Shown here: in pieces, positions 43,659-52,079 of the stretch
How positions within the stretch are numbered: position 1 is the stretch's first letter
How the letters are laid out: each line of letters opens with the position of its first letter
Origin: JAHEKO01 sp965212505
GTDB taxonomy: Bacteria; Acidobacteriota; Thermoanaerobaculia; Multivoradales; JAHEKO01
NCBI GenBank assembly: GCA_965212505.1
Contig: OZ243123.1
Location: 1,116,001-1,180,000 of the forward strand
Length of the DNA stretch: 64,000 nucleotides
Direction of reading: 5' to 3'
Notes under the pieces: generated by a model
Database searches by the model: none
The model's input: only the letters and a program-made list of their open reading frames with translations
Told to the model about the DNA's origin: nothing
Translations under genes and position numbers: made by a program

Positions 43659-44372
43659 ATGGATGATCTGACCGCGAGCTTGCGAGCGGCCGACGCGAAG
43701 GAACTGCTCGAGATCTTGCGGCGGCATCGCCCGGATCTCGGCCCTGGGGCGGTGCGTCAAGCGCTGCGCAACAGCTACGTCGACGGTCGTGTGATCGAAG
43801 AGCTGCTCGGCGATGAGCGGTTACGCAAGTACTACGAAGTACGGCGCGAGATCGCGGTCCACCCACGCACGCCGCAGTCGCGAGCGATGGGGCTGGTCGC
43901 CGGCCTCTACTGGCGCGACCTCGTTCGGCTGGGCGCCAATACACGGGTCAAGCCGGCGGTGCGACGGGCGGCCGACCAGCGTCTCGGCGAGCGCATCGGG
44001 CGCCTCTCCGTCGGTGAGAAGGTGGTGGCCGCACGGGAGGCCGGCGGCGGCCTCATCCCCAGGCTGCTCCAAGAGACCGATCCTCAGGTGGTTGCCGCCG
44101 TGCTCGACAATCCGCGTCTGACCGAGCCGATGCTGGCCCGGCTTCTGGCCAGTCCGGTGACGCCGCCGGCGATCCTGCGGCAGGTGGCCACCGATCGCCG
44201 CTGGGGGGCGCGCTACAGCACCCAGGTTGCGCTCTGTCGCAACCCGGCGACGCCGATCGAACTCGCCATCTCGCTCCTGCCGAGCCTGCGGAAACAGGAC
44301 CGTCGAGCGGTCGCCGCCGATCCGCGCGTGCCGTCCGAGGTACGCGACCGCGCTGAGATCCTGAGCGAGTGA
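43659..44372 (+). CDS. Helical-repeat protein A with shared C-terminal module
   Basis: 237 residues, no signal or membrane span. The sequence is helix-rich with recurrent NP/ALL units, like HEAT or leucine-rich variant repeats. Residues 148-237 align without gaps with residues 256-345 of the third gene of this operon, with 29 identities of 90, including WxxxY (near 182-186) and CRNPAT. It starts the operon that continues with the RodZ-like gene 20 bp on, and is divergent from the GreA-domain gene. No known function. Confidence 0.75.
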   Translation: MDDLTASLRAADAKELLEILRRHRPDLGPGAVRQALRNSYVDGRVIEELLGDERLRKYYEVRREIAVHPRTPQSRAMGLVAGLYWRDLVRLGANTRVKPAVRRAADQRLGERIGRLSVGEKVVAAREAGGGLIPRLLQETDPQVVAAVLDNPRLTEPMLARLLASPVTPPAILRQVATDRRWGARYSTQVALCRNPATPIELAISLLPSLRKQDRRAVAADPRVPSEVRDRAEILSE

Positions 44373-44391
44373 TAAATTTGGCGTTGCGGTA

Positions 44392-45219
44392 ATGCAATCC
44401 GGCGCGAACAATCAACAGCCTCCCTGGCAGGCAGACGGTCAGGAAGGCGAGGCGGTCTCTTTCGGCACCTGGCTGCGCCGTCAGCGGGAGATTCGTGAGA
44501 TCCCTCTGCACGAGATCGCCGATGTCACGAAGATCGGAATTCGCTACCTCGAAGCGCTCGAGCAGGATCGGTTCGACGTGCTACCGGCGCCGGTGTTCGC
44601 CAAGGGCTTCCTGCGCGAGTACGCACGCTACGTCGGTCTCGATCCGGACGAAGTCATCAACTCGTATCTGACGACTCAGCAGGAGGAGGGCGCTGAGGAG
44701 TCGGAGGAGGTCGCCCCGGTCGCCGACCGTTCGCGCTCGTCGTCGACGCTGCTGGGGGGCGCCCTGGTGATTCTCCTCGCAGTGATCGCAGGCCTGATCT
44801 TCTACTCCGAGCGCTTCCGTGGCGAAGTGCGCGACACCACGCCGCCACCGATCGCCGCGCCGCCTCCGCAGCCCGCGCCCGAGCCGGTGGCTGAGCCGAC
44901 GCTCGAGGCGACGGCCCCGGTCGCCGAGGCGCCGGCGACACCGTTGCTGGTCACGATGGACTTCACCGAGGACTGCTGGGTCGAGATCGTGGTCGACGGT
45001 CAACGCCGCATCAGCGAACTCCACGTGCAAGGCGAGTCGCTGCGGATTGAGGCCGAGCAGGAGGTGGTGCTCACCCTCGGGAACCCGGAGGGAGTGCGGA
45101 TCGAGGCCAACGGGGAGCCGTTCGAGCCCGAGGTGCGACCTGGGCGCGTCGCTCGCGACATCGTCATCTCGGTGGAGGCGCTCGAGCGAGCTGACGAGCC
45201 CGCCGAGGCGCTGAATTGA
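44392..45219 (+). CDS. rodZ: RodZ-like membrane-anchored helix-turn-helix protein
   Basis: 275 residues. The cytoplasmic HTH (residues 22-95: SFGTWLRRQREIREIPLHEI, IRYLEALEQDRFDVLPAPVF, KGFLREYARYVGLDPDEVI) is RodZ-like; a linker, one membrane span (about 119-138, LLGGALVILLAVIAGLIFYS), a Pro/Ala-rich spacer and a DUF4115 beta domain (about 185-260, CWVEIVVDGQRRISE) follow. RodZ couples MreB to the wall-synthesis machine. It overlaps the next gene by four bases (TTGA). Confidence 0.88.
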   Translation: MQSGANNQQPPWQADGQEGEAVSFGTWLRRQREIREIPLHEIADVTKIGIRYLEALEQDRFDVLPAPVFAKGFLREYARYVGLDPDEVINSYLTTQQEEGAEESEEVAPVADRSRSSSTLLGGALVILLAVIAGLIFYSERFRGEVRDTTPPPIAAPPPQPAPEPVAEPTLEATAPVAEAPATPLLVTMDFTEDCWVEIVVDGQRRISELHVQGESLRIEAEQEVVLTLGNPEGVRIEANGEPFEPEVRPGRVARDIVISVEALERADEPAEALN

Positions 45220-46265
45220 CCGGCGATCAGGTAGACGATTCGGCCAAGCTGCGTGATCAGGTGCTTTCCGGCGACAAGCCGGAGCTCCAGCAGCTGGCCG
45301 CGAGCGGACTCCTGCCGCTACCGCCGGCGGAGCTGATCGCCATTCAGATTCAACTGACGGCGGTGGCCGACGCCGCCACGGCCTCGGCGGCGACCGAATC
45401 TCTCGCTGGGACGGAGCCGAAGCTCCTGGCCCAGGTGGTGCGAGACGGACTCGAGGTGGCGTCGCTCGAGTGGCTCGCTCACAGCCAGCCGCACCCGCTC
45501 GTTCTCGAGCAGATTCTGCGGCGCAAGGACGCTTCGCCGGCACTCCTCATGTCGATGGCCGGAGAGCTGACCGCTGATCTCCAGGAGACCCTACTGCTAC
45601 GGCAGGACGCGATCGTCGAGCAGCCGGAAATTCTCGAAACGCTGGAACGCAACCCTGCGCTGAGTTCCTACTCGCGCCGACGGATCACAGAGTACCGGCG
45701 CCACCTCCTGCGAAAGGAGCCGGCGGCGTCGGCGGAGCCGGCGGAGGAGGTCGTGCCCACCGAGGACGAGATCGAGCAGATCTCGGAGGAGGAGGTGGCG
45801 GCTGCGGTCGAAGAGGCGAAGGAGGAGCCGGCGGTGGGAGAGGTCGACGAGGTGACGGGCTTGAGCGAGTCTCAGCTTCGAACGCTCGCTCTGCCGATCC
45901 GGTTGAAGCTGAGCCGGCGGGCGCCGCGCGCTTTGCGAGCGATCCTGGTTCGAGATACGAACTCCAACGTCGCGGTGTCTGTGCTCGAGAACAACCCGAT
46001 GTCGGAGAGCGAGATCGAGCAGATCGCGAAGAGCCGAGCCGTCGTCGACGACGTGCTGTCAGTGATCGCCAAGAACCGCACCTGGATCCGCAAGTACCCG
46101 ATCATGCTCGCACTGGTGAAGAACCCGAAGACGCAGGCCGGCATCGCCGTGAAGCTCGCGCCTCGCCTTTCGGTGCGCGACTTGCGCCAGGTCTCCAAAG
46201 ACCGCAACGTTGCCAACGCGGTGAGGTCGACAGCGGAGAGGTTGTATAAACTCAAGCTTGCCTGA
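45216..46265 (+). CDS. Helical-repeat protein B with shared C-terminal module
   Basis: 349 residues from TTG 45216. A helical N-terminal half (1-170), an acidic Glu/Ala/Pro-rich linker (about 172-215, EEVVPTEDEIEQISEEEVAA) and a C-terminal module at 256-345 homologous to that of protein A. W290, Y294 and VKNPKT are shared with protein A. No domain of known function is evident. It overlaps the rodZ stop by four bases and, by eight, a possible TTG start of the next gene. Confidence 0.75.
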   Translation: MTGDQVDDSAKLRDQVLSGDKPELQQLAASGLLPLPPAELIAIQIQLTAVADAATASAATESLAGTEPKLLAQVVRDGLEVASLEWLAHSQPHPLVLEQILRRKDASPALLMSMAGELTADLQETLLLRQDAIVEQPEILETLERNPALSSYSRRRITEYRRHLLRKEPAASAEPAEEVVPTEDEIEQISEEEVAAAVEEAKEEPAVGEVDEVTGLSESQLRTLALPIRLKLSRRAPRALRAILVRDTNSNVAVSVLENNPMSESEIEQIAKSRAVVDDVLSVIAKNRTWIRKYPIMLALVKNPKTQAGIAVKLAPRLSVRDLRQVSKDRNVANAVRSTAERLYKLKLA

Positions 46266-46272
46266 GGGGGAG

Positions 46273-46911
46273 ATGGGAAAGGACTATTACTCGGTGCTCG
46301 GCGTAGCGCGGAACGCGACCGCCGATCAGGTTCGCGTTCGATTCCGTGAGCTCGCCCGGACGCGACACCCGGATCGTTTCCAGGGCGAGGAGAAGACTCA
46401 GGCGGAGATCGACTTCCAGGAGATCACCCAGGCGTTCAACGTCTTGAGTGACCCGCGGCGGCGTCTTCAGTTCGACCAGGAGGCGGCAGCGCCCGAATCC
46501 CAGGCGACGGTCGACCCGGGGCAGGCGGGCAAGGTCTACGTCCGTCGTGGTGTCAAGGCCTATCGAGAGGGAAACCACGCCGAGGCGGCCAAGAACTTCG
46601 AGCGCGCGACCGAGGAGAGCCCGGACGACGCGCGCGCCTGGAACTATCTGGCGCAGGCCTACCAGCATCAACGCCGCTGGAGTGCACGGGCTCGGAACGC
46701 GGCCGCCAAGGCGTGCAAGCTCGAGCCGATGAACGCGACCTATCTCAAGCTTGCCGGTCGGCTCTTCGCCGAGGGCGAGCAGTACGAGCGGGCCGCCAAG
46801 TACTACGTCGCTGCGCGCGACTGGGGCGGCGAGGACGCGGAGGTTACCGAGGCGCTCGAGGCGATCAAACGCCAGATGAAGAAGCCGCGCGGCGGGCTCT
46901 TCGGCGGATGA
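46273..46911 (+). CDS. J-domain protein with TPR repeats
   Basis: 212 residues from ATG 46273, which follows GAGGGGGAG. The J-domain at 1-68 has DYYSVLGVARNATADQVRVR and the HPD motif (ARTRHPDRF) that stimulates Hsp70 ATPase. Residues of about 85-200 form TPR repeats (AYREGNHAEAAKNFERATEE, DARAWNYLAQAYQHQRRWS). It lacks the Gly/Phe and zinc regions of DnaJ, so it is a class C co-chaperone, coupled to the phosphatase gene by ATGA. Confidence 0.88.
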   Translation: MGKDYYSVLGVARNATADQVRVRFRELARTRHPDRFQGEEKTQAEIDFQEITQAFNVLSDPRRRLQFDQEAAAPESQATVDPGQAGKVYVRRGVKAYREGNHAEAAKNFERATEESPDDARAWNYLAQAYQHQRRWSARARNAAAKACKLEPMNATYLKLAGRLFAEGEQYERAAKYYVAARDWGGEDAEVTEALEAIKRQMKKPRGGLFGG

Positions 46912-47711
46912 CACTCCGGCTTCGGGCGAGCGGCCTGTCCGACGTCGGCCGCGCCCGACCGATCAACGAAGACGCCTACGCGATCGACGACGCGCTCGGT
47001 CTCTACGTCGTCGCGGACGGGATGGGCGGGCATGGGCATGGCGACGTCGCGTCGCAGCTTGCAGTGGACGCCATCCGCAAGGCGGTGCGCAAGGACCGAT
47101 CGGGCCTCCGCCGCTGGTGGCCGTTCGGCCGGCGTCGAGCCCGCGGCGGTGAGTCGCTGGTCCGTGCGATGCGGCGAGCGAACGAGCGATTGCTCGTCGA
47201 GGTCGAGCGCGACTCGTCGTTGACCGGCATGGGAACCACCGTGGTTGCACTCCTTCTCGACGGACCGCGTGCGGTGCTGGCGCACGTGGGAGACAGTCGT
47301 GCCTATCGTGTGCGAGAAGGCCGGCTGGAGCAGCTGACGCTGGATCACACCTGGGTCGCGGAGCAGATCACGGCCGGTCTCCTCTCTGAAGAACAGGCAC
47401 GACAACATCCGCTCAAGAGCGTCGTGACGAGAGCCCTGGGCGGCGACCGTGACGTCGAGGTCGAGTCGCTGGAGGTCGGCTTGGCGCCGGGCGACCTACT
47501 CCTCCTCTGCACAGACGGTCTGACCAGCATGCTCACGGACCAGCAGCTCGAACGCCGCCTCTGCGACTACGCGTCGCTCGACGAGCTCTGCTGCGGCCTG
47601 ATCGAAGACGCCAACGAGCAGGGTGGTCGCGACAACGTCACCGCCCTGGCGCTCCTGGTCGTGGAACAGACCGACCGCCGCTGGCCTTTCGGCGGCTCAG
47701 CGGCCTCCTAG
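46908..47711 (+). CDS. PP2C-type Ser/Thr protein phosphatase
   Basis: 267 residues. Motifs are complete: ARPINEDAYAID, YVVADGMGGHGHGDVA, GMGTTVVALLL, AHVGDSRAYRVREG, DHTWVAEQ, VTRALGG, LLLLCTDGLTSML and the last GGRDNVTALAL, so the Mn/Mg-binding Asp residues are present. It has no transmembrane or sensor part. No partner kinase is in the operon, which is unusual, since PP2C and Hanks kinases are often adjacent. Confidence 0.94.
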   Translation: MTLRLRASGLSDVGRARPINEDAYAIDDALGLYVVADGMGGHGHGDVASQLAVDAIRKAVRKDRSGLRRWWPFGRRRARGGESLVRAMRRANERLLVEVERDSSLTGMGTTVVALLLDGPRAVLAHVGDSRAYRVREGRLEQLTLDHTWVAEQITAGLLSEEQARQHPLKSVVTRALGGDRDVEVESLEVGLAPGDLLLLCTDGLTSMLTDQQLERRLCDYASLDELCCGLIEDANEQGGRDNVTALALLVVEQTDRRWPFGGSAAS

Positions 47712-47712
47712 C

Positions 47713-48543
47713 CTACTGAGGCCCGAACATCTCCTGGCGTTTGTAGCCCGAAGGAGGCTCGAAGGCGTCCGGGTCGATCGTCTGTCGCCTGGCCGAACGA
47801 AGCGTGCTCTCGGCTTCGAGTGACCCGTCGTACTCGTCGAACTCTCTCGTCACCACGGGGAAGCCGCCGAGCTCCCTCATGTGCTCGAACGCCGGATCAC
47901 CCATGGAACCCTGCTGGCCGAAGTCGGGGAAGGAGTCCATCATCTCCCGGAAGAAGTCGGCCATGTCCTCGAAGGTGCCGACGACGTCTTCGCCGCCCTC
48001 GACGTTGCTCCAGTCGGTCACCCAGAGTTCGCGGATCTTTGCGTCGCCGAGGAACACCTCGTACTTGACACACGGATAGCCGCTCTTGGTGCCTCGCTCG
48101 CCGGTTTTTCTCAGCTCGCTCTTGACGCGCTGGCCGGGCACCTCGGTGCCGGGCGGCATCCTCTGCTTCATCATCTGCTCGACCATGGCGCGGCGGTCCT
48201 CGGGTACGTTCTTGAGCGCCTCCTGCATCATCCGCTGCGCTTCGCTGACCTGCCCGGCGATGCTCTGGATGGCCTGTTGATCGAGCAGATGGTAGCTGCG
48301 CGTGTCGTGATCCACCACGACCATCTCCCGGCGGTCACCGCGGAAGATCATCTCGCCCTGGCCGCCCGTGGAGCCTCCGGAAGCGATCCCCATCTTGAGG
48401 TGTCTCCCCTCGACTGCCGCCTGAATCGACTCGGTCTTGGGCGGCGACTGTTCGTGGTCTTTGACTTCGATCTCGTAGACGACGCCCGCGCTGGCGGATG
48501 CCGCCACGAAAAGAGTGACGGCGACGCAGGTCAATGGCTTCAT
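47713..48543 (-). CDS. Exported DUF4412-like protein
   Basis: 276 residues with a signal peptide (MKPLTCVAVTLFVAASASAG). The mature sequence has VVYEIEVKDHE, LKMGIASGG, GEMIFRGDRREMVVVDHDTR SYHLLD and a helical region AQRMMQEALKNVPEDRRAMV, then GYPCVKYEVFLGDAKIRELW, as in DUF4412 proteins. It is convergent with the phosphatase gene with one base between the stops. Confidence 0.75.
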   Translation of the reverse strand: MKPLTCVAVTLFVAASASAGVVYEIEVKDHEQSPPKTESIQAAVEGRHLKMGIASGGSTGGQGEMIFRGDRREMVVVDHDTRSYHLLDQQAIQSIAGQVSEAQRMMQEALKNVPEDRRAMVEQMMKQRMPPGTEVPGQRVKSELRKTGERGTKSGYPCVKYEVFLGDAKIRELWVTDWSNVEGGEDVVGTFEDMADFFREMMDSFPDFGQQGSMGDPAFEHMRELGGFPVVTREFDEYDGSLEAESTLRSARRQTIDPDAFEPPSGYKRQEMFGPQ

Positions 48544-48609
48544 TAGGAACTCCTCCGGTCGGCGGTGGGTAGCGTTCTAGCCTACCGTAGACGAGTCCAG
48601 ATGTACGAA

Positions 48610-48637
48610 GGCCCGCCCTCCGTGTGGGGGGCGGGCC
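48610..48637. terminator. Strong GC hairpin between two secreted-protein genes
   Basis: GGCCCGCCC and GGGCGGGCC are perfect 9-bp arms around a 10-base loop, just after the minus-strand VWFA gene. There is no T-run, so it is a transcript-stabilising or Rho-aided end at most. Confidence 0.5.
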
Positions 48638-48662
48638 GGAATGAACATCTCGTTGCGGGTCG

Positions 48663-49823
48663 CTAGCCGCCGAGGCGGTAGCCCTGCCGGGCGCGTACCC
48701 GGAACGTCGGGTTGACCGTCTTGACCGACACCTTGCGGTAGCCGGCTTCGCTCGACGTGTACTCCGACTGGTAGCTCAGAAGGTAGTAGCCGTTGTTGTC
48801 TTCGGCGATCTGCTGCAGCGGGTCGCGGAAGTTGACGAAGTTATAGAAGTAGCGGCCGCCGGTGTCGTCGGCGAGCACGCTCAGACCGTTTTGAAGCTGG
48901 GCGATTGTCGGGTTGTCGTCCGAGCGGTCCTTCAGTACCGAGATGGAGTAGACGGCGACGTTGTTGTCGTTCAACTTCTCCATCATCGGGTCGTAGTAGC
49001 GAGAGTCGGGCGTGAAGGTGTTCGCGGAGCCGGACGATACCGTCGCCGGGAGACCCAGCTGGCCGGGCGTCTCTCCGCCTACGGAGACTTCACCGAGTCC
49101 GATGGTGAACAGCAGGAGGTTCTTGCGGCCGGTGATGTAGCCGGCGGCTTCGCCGACAGTCTCGAGAGCGGTGAAGACCTTCTTCGTCTGCGCACGCAGC
49201 TCCTTGCCGCGCGGTAGGTTCTTCGCCAGCGACGGGCCCTGGTGCTCCGAGACGCGCGACTCCCACAGGTCGCCCGGCTTCTTGCCCTTGGCGACCATAT
49301 TGAGTGCGCGGACGATCTTGTCGTTGTCCGTGGTGAAGTCCTGATAGATCGAGAGGCGGGCGTCCCAGCCGACCACCGCGACCCAGTCGTTCGGTAGCAG
49401 CTCCGAGAAGACCCAGTCCTTGACCTTGCGCACCGCGTCGAGCTGATTGGCGGTGAAACTCGGATCGAAGTAACGGGTCTCTTCGAAGAACAGCACGAAG
49501 AAGCGGTCGACCGGCACCTGCTTGCGCTCGACCCCGAGCCGCTCCGCAAGGTCGGCGTTGTCGACGAACCTTCGGTTGCTGTAGAAGGTCGCCGAGGCGA
49601 CGTCTACCGACTCGCCGAGCTCCTCGACGATGAAGTCGCTGGGCTCGAGACCTAGAATGACGTTCCCCTTGTTGTCCGTGACCAGCACGTCGAGGAGGAC
49701 TTCGGTGACGTTGATGCTCTCCCCGAACTCTGTCTCGGCGCTGTCCTGCGCCAGTGCGGGGACGACGGCCATCAGGACGACCAGGGCGAACGTGGTGAGT
49801 TGCGAGAGTGACTTCTTGGGCAT
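48663..49823 (-). CDS. Secreted VWFA-related protein (Acidobacterial family)
   Basis: 386 residues with a signal peptide (TTFALVVLMAVVPALAQ). INVTEVLLDVLVTDNKGNVI and GLEPSDFIVEELGESVDVAS are the opening of the family named 'VWFA-related Acidobacterial domain'; the VWA-like core follows (DRFFVLFFEETRYFDP, DWVFSELLPNDWVAVVGWDA) with YYLLSYQSEYTSSEAGYRKV near the end. The metal-binding DxSxS of classic VWA domains is not clear. The family is expanded in Acidobacteria; the ligand is unknown. Confidence 0.88.
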   Translation of the reverse strand: MPKKSLSQLTTFALVVLMAVVPALAQDSAETEFGESINVTEVLLDVLVTDNKGNVILGLEPSDFIVEELGESVDVASATFYSNRRFVDNADLAERLGVERKQVPVDRFFVLFFEETRYFDPSFTANQLDAVRKVKDWVFSELLPNDWVAVVGWDARLSIYQDFTTDNDKIVRALNMVAKGKKPGDLWESRVSEHQGPSLAKNLPRGKELRAQTKKVFTALETVGEAAGYITGRKNLLLFTIGLGEVSVGGETPGQLGLPATVSSGSANTFTPDSRYYDPMMEKLNDNNVAVYSISVLKDRSDDNPTIAQLQNGLSVLADDTGGRYFYNFVNFRDPLQQIAEDNNGYYLLSYQSEYTSSEAGYRKVSVKTVNPTFRVRARQGYRLGG

Positions 49824-49940
49824 TTCAGTTGACTCCTTCCGTCTCCGGCTTCAGGGTAGCAAAAGCGATGCCGACCCTAGAGGCGGCGTTCTTTCCAGGC
49901 GTCGTCCCATCCTGAGGACGCGCTCGGGGACGGCCAGCGC

Positions 49941-52079
49941 TCAACTCCACGCGGCATACAGACCGCCTGCGTCGACCGCTCGATCGAAGGCCTCCGAGGG
50001 GCGGTAGCGCTCGCCGCGCTGCTCGACGAGACGCTCCATCGCGCCGCGTAGCTCTTTCAACCCCTGCTGGTCGGCCCACCGGCAGAGGCCTCCGCGGAAC
50101 GGTGGAAAGCCGGTTCCCATGATCATCGCGAGGTCGAGATCGCCGGCGCTCGCGGCGACCCCCTCGTCGAGGCAGCGCGCTGCCTCGTTGAGCATCGGAA
50201 GGACGAGCCGGTCGGTGACCGCTTGCGCCTCGGGCTGGGCCGAAGAACGGTCGATTCCGAGCAACGAATAGACAGCACTGTCGGGATCCTGGCGCCTTCC
50301 ACCCTTGTACTTGTAGAAGCCGCGCCCAGACTTCGCGCCCAGCCGTCCGTCGTCCACCAGGCGGTCGAACCAGTCCGGGAACGCGAGCCGGTCGTCGAAC
50401 GCGTCGACCAGAATGTGCCCTACGTGCACGGCTGTGTCGATGCCCACCTCGTCGATCAGGGTAAGAGGCCCCATGGGCATGCCCCAATCGCGCAGGATGC
50501 GGTCGAGATCCTCGATCGCAAAGCCGTCGTCGAGCAGCCAGAGAGCCTCCGCCATGGTGAAGCCGAGGAGGCGATTGACCAGGAAGCCGGGTCCGTCCTT
50601 CACCACGACCGGCGTCTTGCCGAGCCGGCGCGCAAACTCGGCGACCGTGCTGGTCGCGGCTTCGGAGGTCTTCGAGCCGGCGATCACCTCGACCAGCGGC
50701 ATCTTGCTCACCGGGTTGAAAAAGTGCATGCCGACCGAGCGCTCCGGGCGTTCCATCTTGGCGCTGATGAGGTCGATGGAGATCGACGAAGTGTTGGTTG
50801 CCAGAATCGCGTCGGCATGGGTCTCACGCTCGAGGTCGGCGAACACTCGCTGCTTGATGTCGAGTCGTTCGACCACCGCCTCGATGACCAGGTCGACCCC
50901 GCCGAAGCCCGAGTAGTCGAGCGACGGGCGCAGGAGGGTCATCTTGCGTGCCGCCTCGGGCTTTTTGAGCCACCGTCGCTTGACCTGTTTCCGGAACAGG
51001 CCGGCGGCGACCGTCATTCCCTGCGCCAGCGCCTCTTCGTTGATGTCCTTCATGCGGACTTCGACGTCCGCCTTGTCGGCGATGATCTGGGCGATTCCGC
51101 CGCCCATGACGCCCGCGCCCAACACCGCCGCCGACTCCACCCGGCGAGCCGGTGCGGCGGTCGCGTCGGCGCGCTTCGAACTCTCCATGAGATGGAACAG
51201 GTGGATGAGGTTCTTGCAGACCGGCGAGACCGCGAGCTCCATGGTGGCGCGCGCCTCGGCCGCGAAACCGGCCTGGGCGCCGTTCGATATGCCTGTGGAG
51301 ATCACTTCGATCGCGCGGAGCGGTGCCGGATACTTTCCGGCGGTTCGTTTGAGGACCTGCTTGCGGGCCTGGTCGAAGACCACCTTGCGTCCAAGTGGGT
51401 TGCCCTCGAGGAGACGGCTGCGAAAGCCCTGCTTGCGCGGCGGAGGCGTCTTGCCGGCGATCACCCTCTCGGCGAAGCGCCGTACCTCGTGGCCGAAGCT
51501 CGCGTCGGGCAGGAGCGCGTCGGCCAGGCCGACCTTCAACGCCTTCTTGGGGCGGAGCGCCTTACCGGCGAGGATGATGTCGAGTGCCGCCGTGAGGCCG
51601 ATCTTCCTCGGCATGCGCACGCAGCCGCCCCAGGCGGGGACAATTCCCAGCTTGACTTCGGGCAGCCCGATGCGAACGTTGGCGCGGTCGCTGATCACGA
51701 TGTAGTCGGAGGCGAGCGAGAGCTCGGTGCCGCCTCCCATGCAGGTGCCACGCACCGCCGCGACCGTGGGGAAGGGGAGGTCCTCCCAGGTCGAGAAGAT
51801 GCCTTGCACCGACGTCACGGCTTCTTCGATCTCCTTGGGATCGGTGATGCGTCCGATCTCGTCGACGTCGGCGCCGGCGATGAAGTTGGTCGGCTTTCCG
51901 GAAAGCAACACCAGACAGCGGATGTCGTCGCGCTCGGTCAGGCCGTCGACGATCTCGGCCAGCTCTGCAATCGCGACTCGGTCGAAGACGTTGACCGGTC
52001 GGTTCGGGCTATCGAAGGTGAGCGTCGCGAGTCCGCCCTCGTCGGTCCGCAGTTCGAACGCTCGACCCGCTTCAGTCAC
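49941..52079 (-). CDS. Fatty-acid oxidation multifunctional enzyme, FadB/FadJ-like
   Basis: 712 residues, GTG start. The N-terminal enoyl-CoA hydratase domain (1-200) shows GKPTNFIAGADVDEIG and VRGTCMGGGTELSLASDYIV with its catalytic Glu. After a linker the 3-hydroxyacyl-CoA dehydrogenase domain begins with AAVLGAGVMGGGIAQIIADK (NAD-binding, near 315) and HFFNPVSKMPLVEVI, GFLVNRLLGFTMAEAL; the last 100 residues repeat the C-terminal helical domain. It overlaps the fadD-like gene by eight bases. No thiolase is present nearby. Confidence 0.93.
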   Translation of the reverse strand: MTEAGRAFELRTDEGGLATLTFDSPNRPVNVFDRVAIAELAEIVDGLTERDDIRCLVLLSGKPTNFIAGADVDEIGRITDPKEIEEAVTSVQGIFSTWEDLPFPTVAAVRGTCMGGGTELSLASDYIVISDRANVRIGLPEVKLGIVPAWGGCVRMPRKIGLTAALDIILAGKALRPKKALKVGLADALLPDASFGHEVRRFAERVIAGKTPPPRKQGFRSRLLEGNPLGRKVVFDQARKQVLKRTAGKYPAPLRAIEVISTGISNGAQAGFAAEARATMELAVSPVCKNLIHLFHLMESSKRADATAAPARRVESAAVLGAGVMGGGIAQIIADKADVEVRMKDINEEALAQGMTVAAGLFRKQVKRRWLKKPEAARKMTLLRPSLDYSGFGGVDLVIEAVVERLDIKQRVFADLERETHADAILATNTSSISIDLISAKMERPERSVGMHFFNPVSKMPLVEVIAGSKTSEAATSTVAEFARRLGKTPVVVKDGPGFLVNRLLGFTMAEALWLLDDGFAIEDLDRILRDWGMPMGPLTLIDEVGIDTAVHVGHILVDAFDDRLAFPDWFDRLVDDGRLGAKSGRGFYKYKGGRRQDPDSAVYSLLGIDRSSAQPEAQAVTDRLVLPMLNEAARCLDEGVAASAGDLDLAMIMGTGFPPFRGGLCRWADQQGLKELRGAMERLVEQRGERYRPSEAFDRAVDAGGLYAAWS

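Noticed and set aside
42070..43671. A 533-residue open frame on the plus strand
   Set aside because: Antisense to the GreA-domain gene; Arg/Leu/Glu-rich without any domain.
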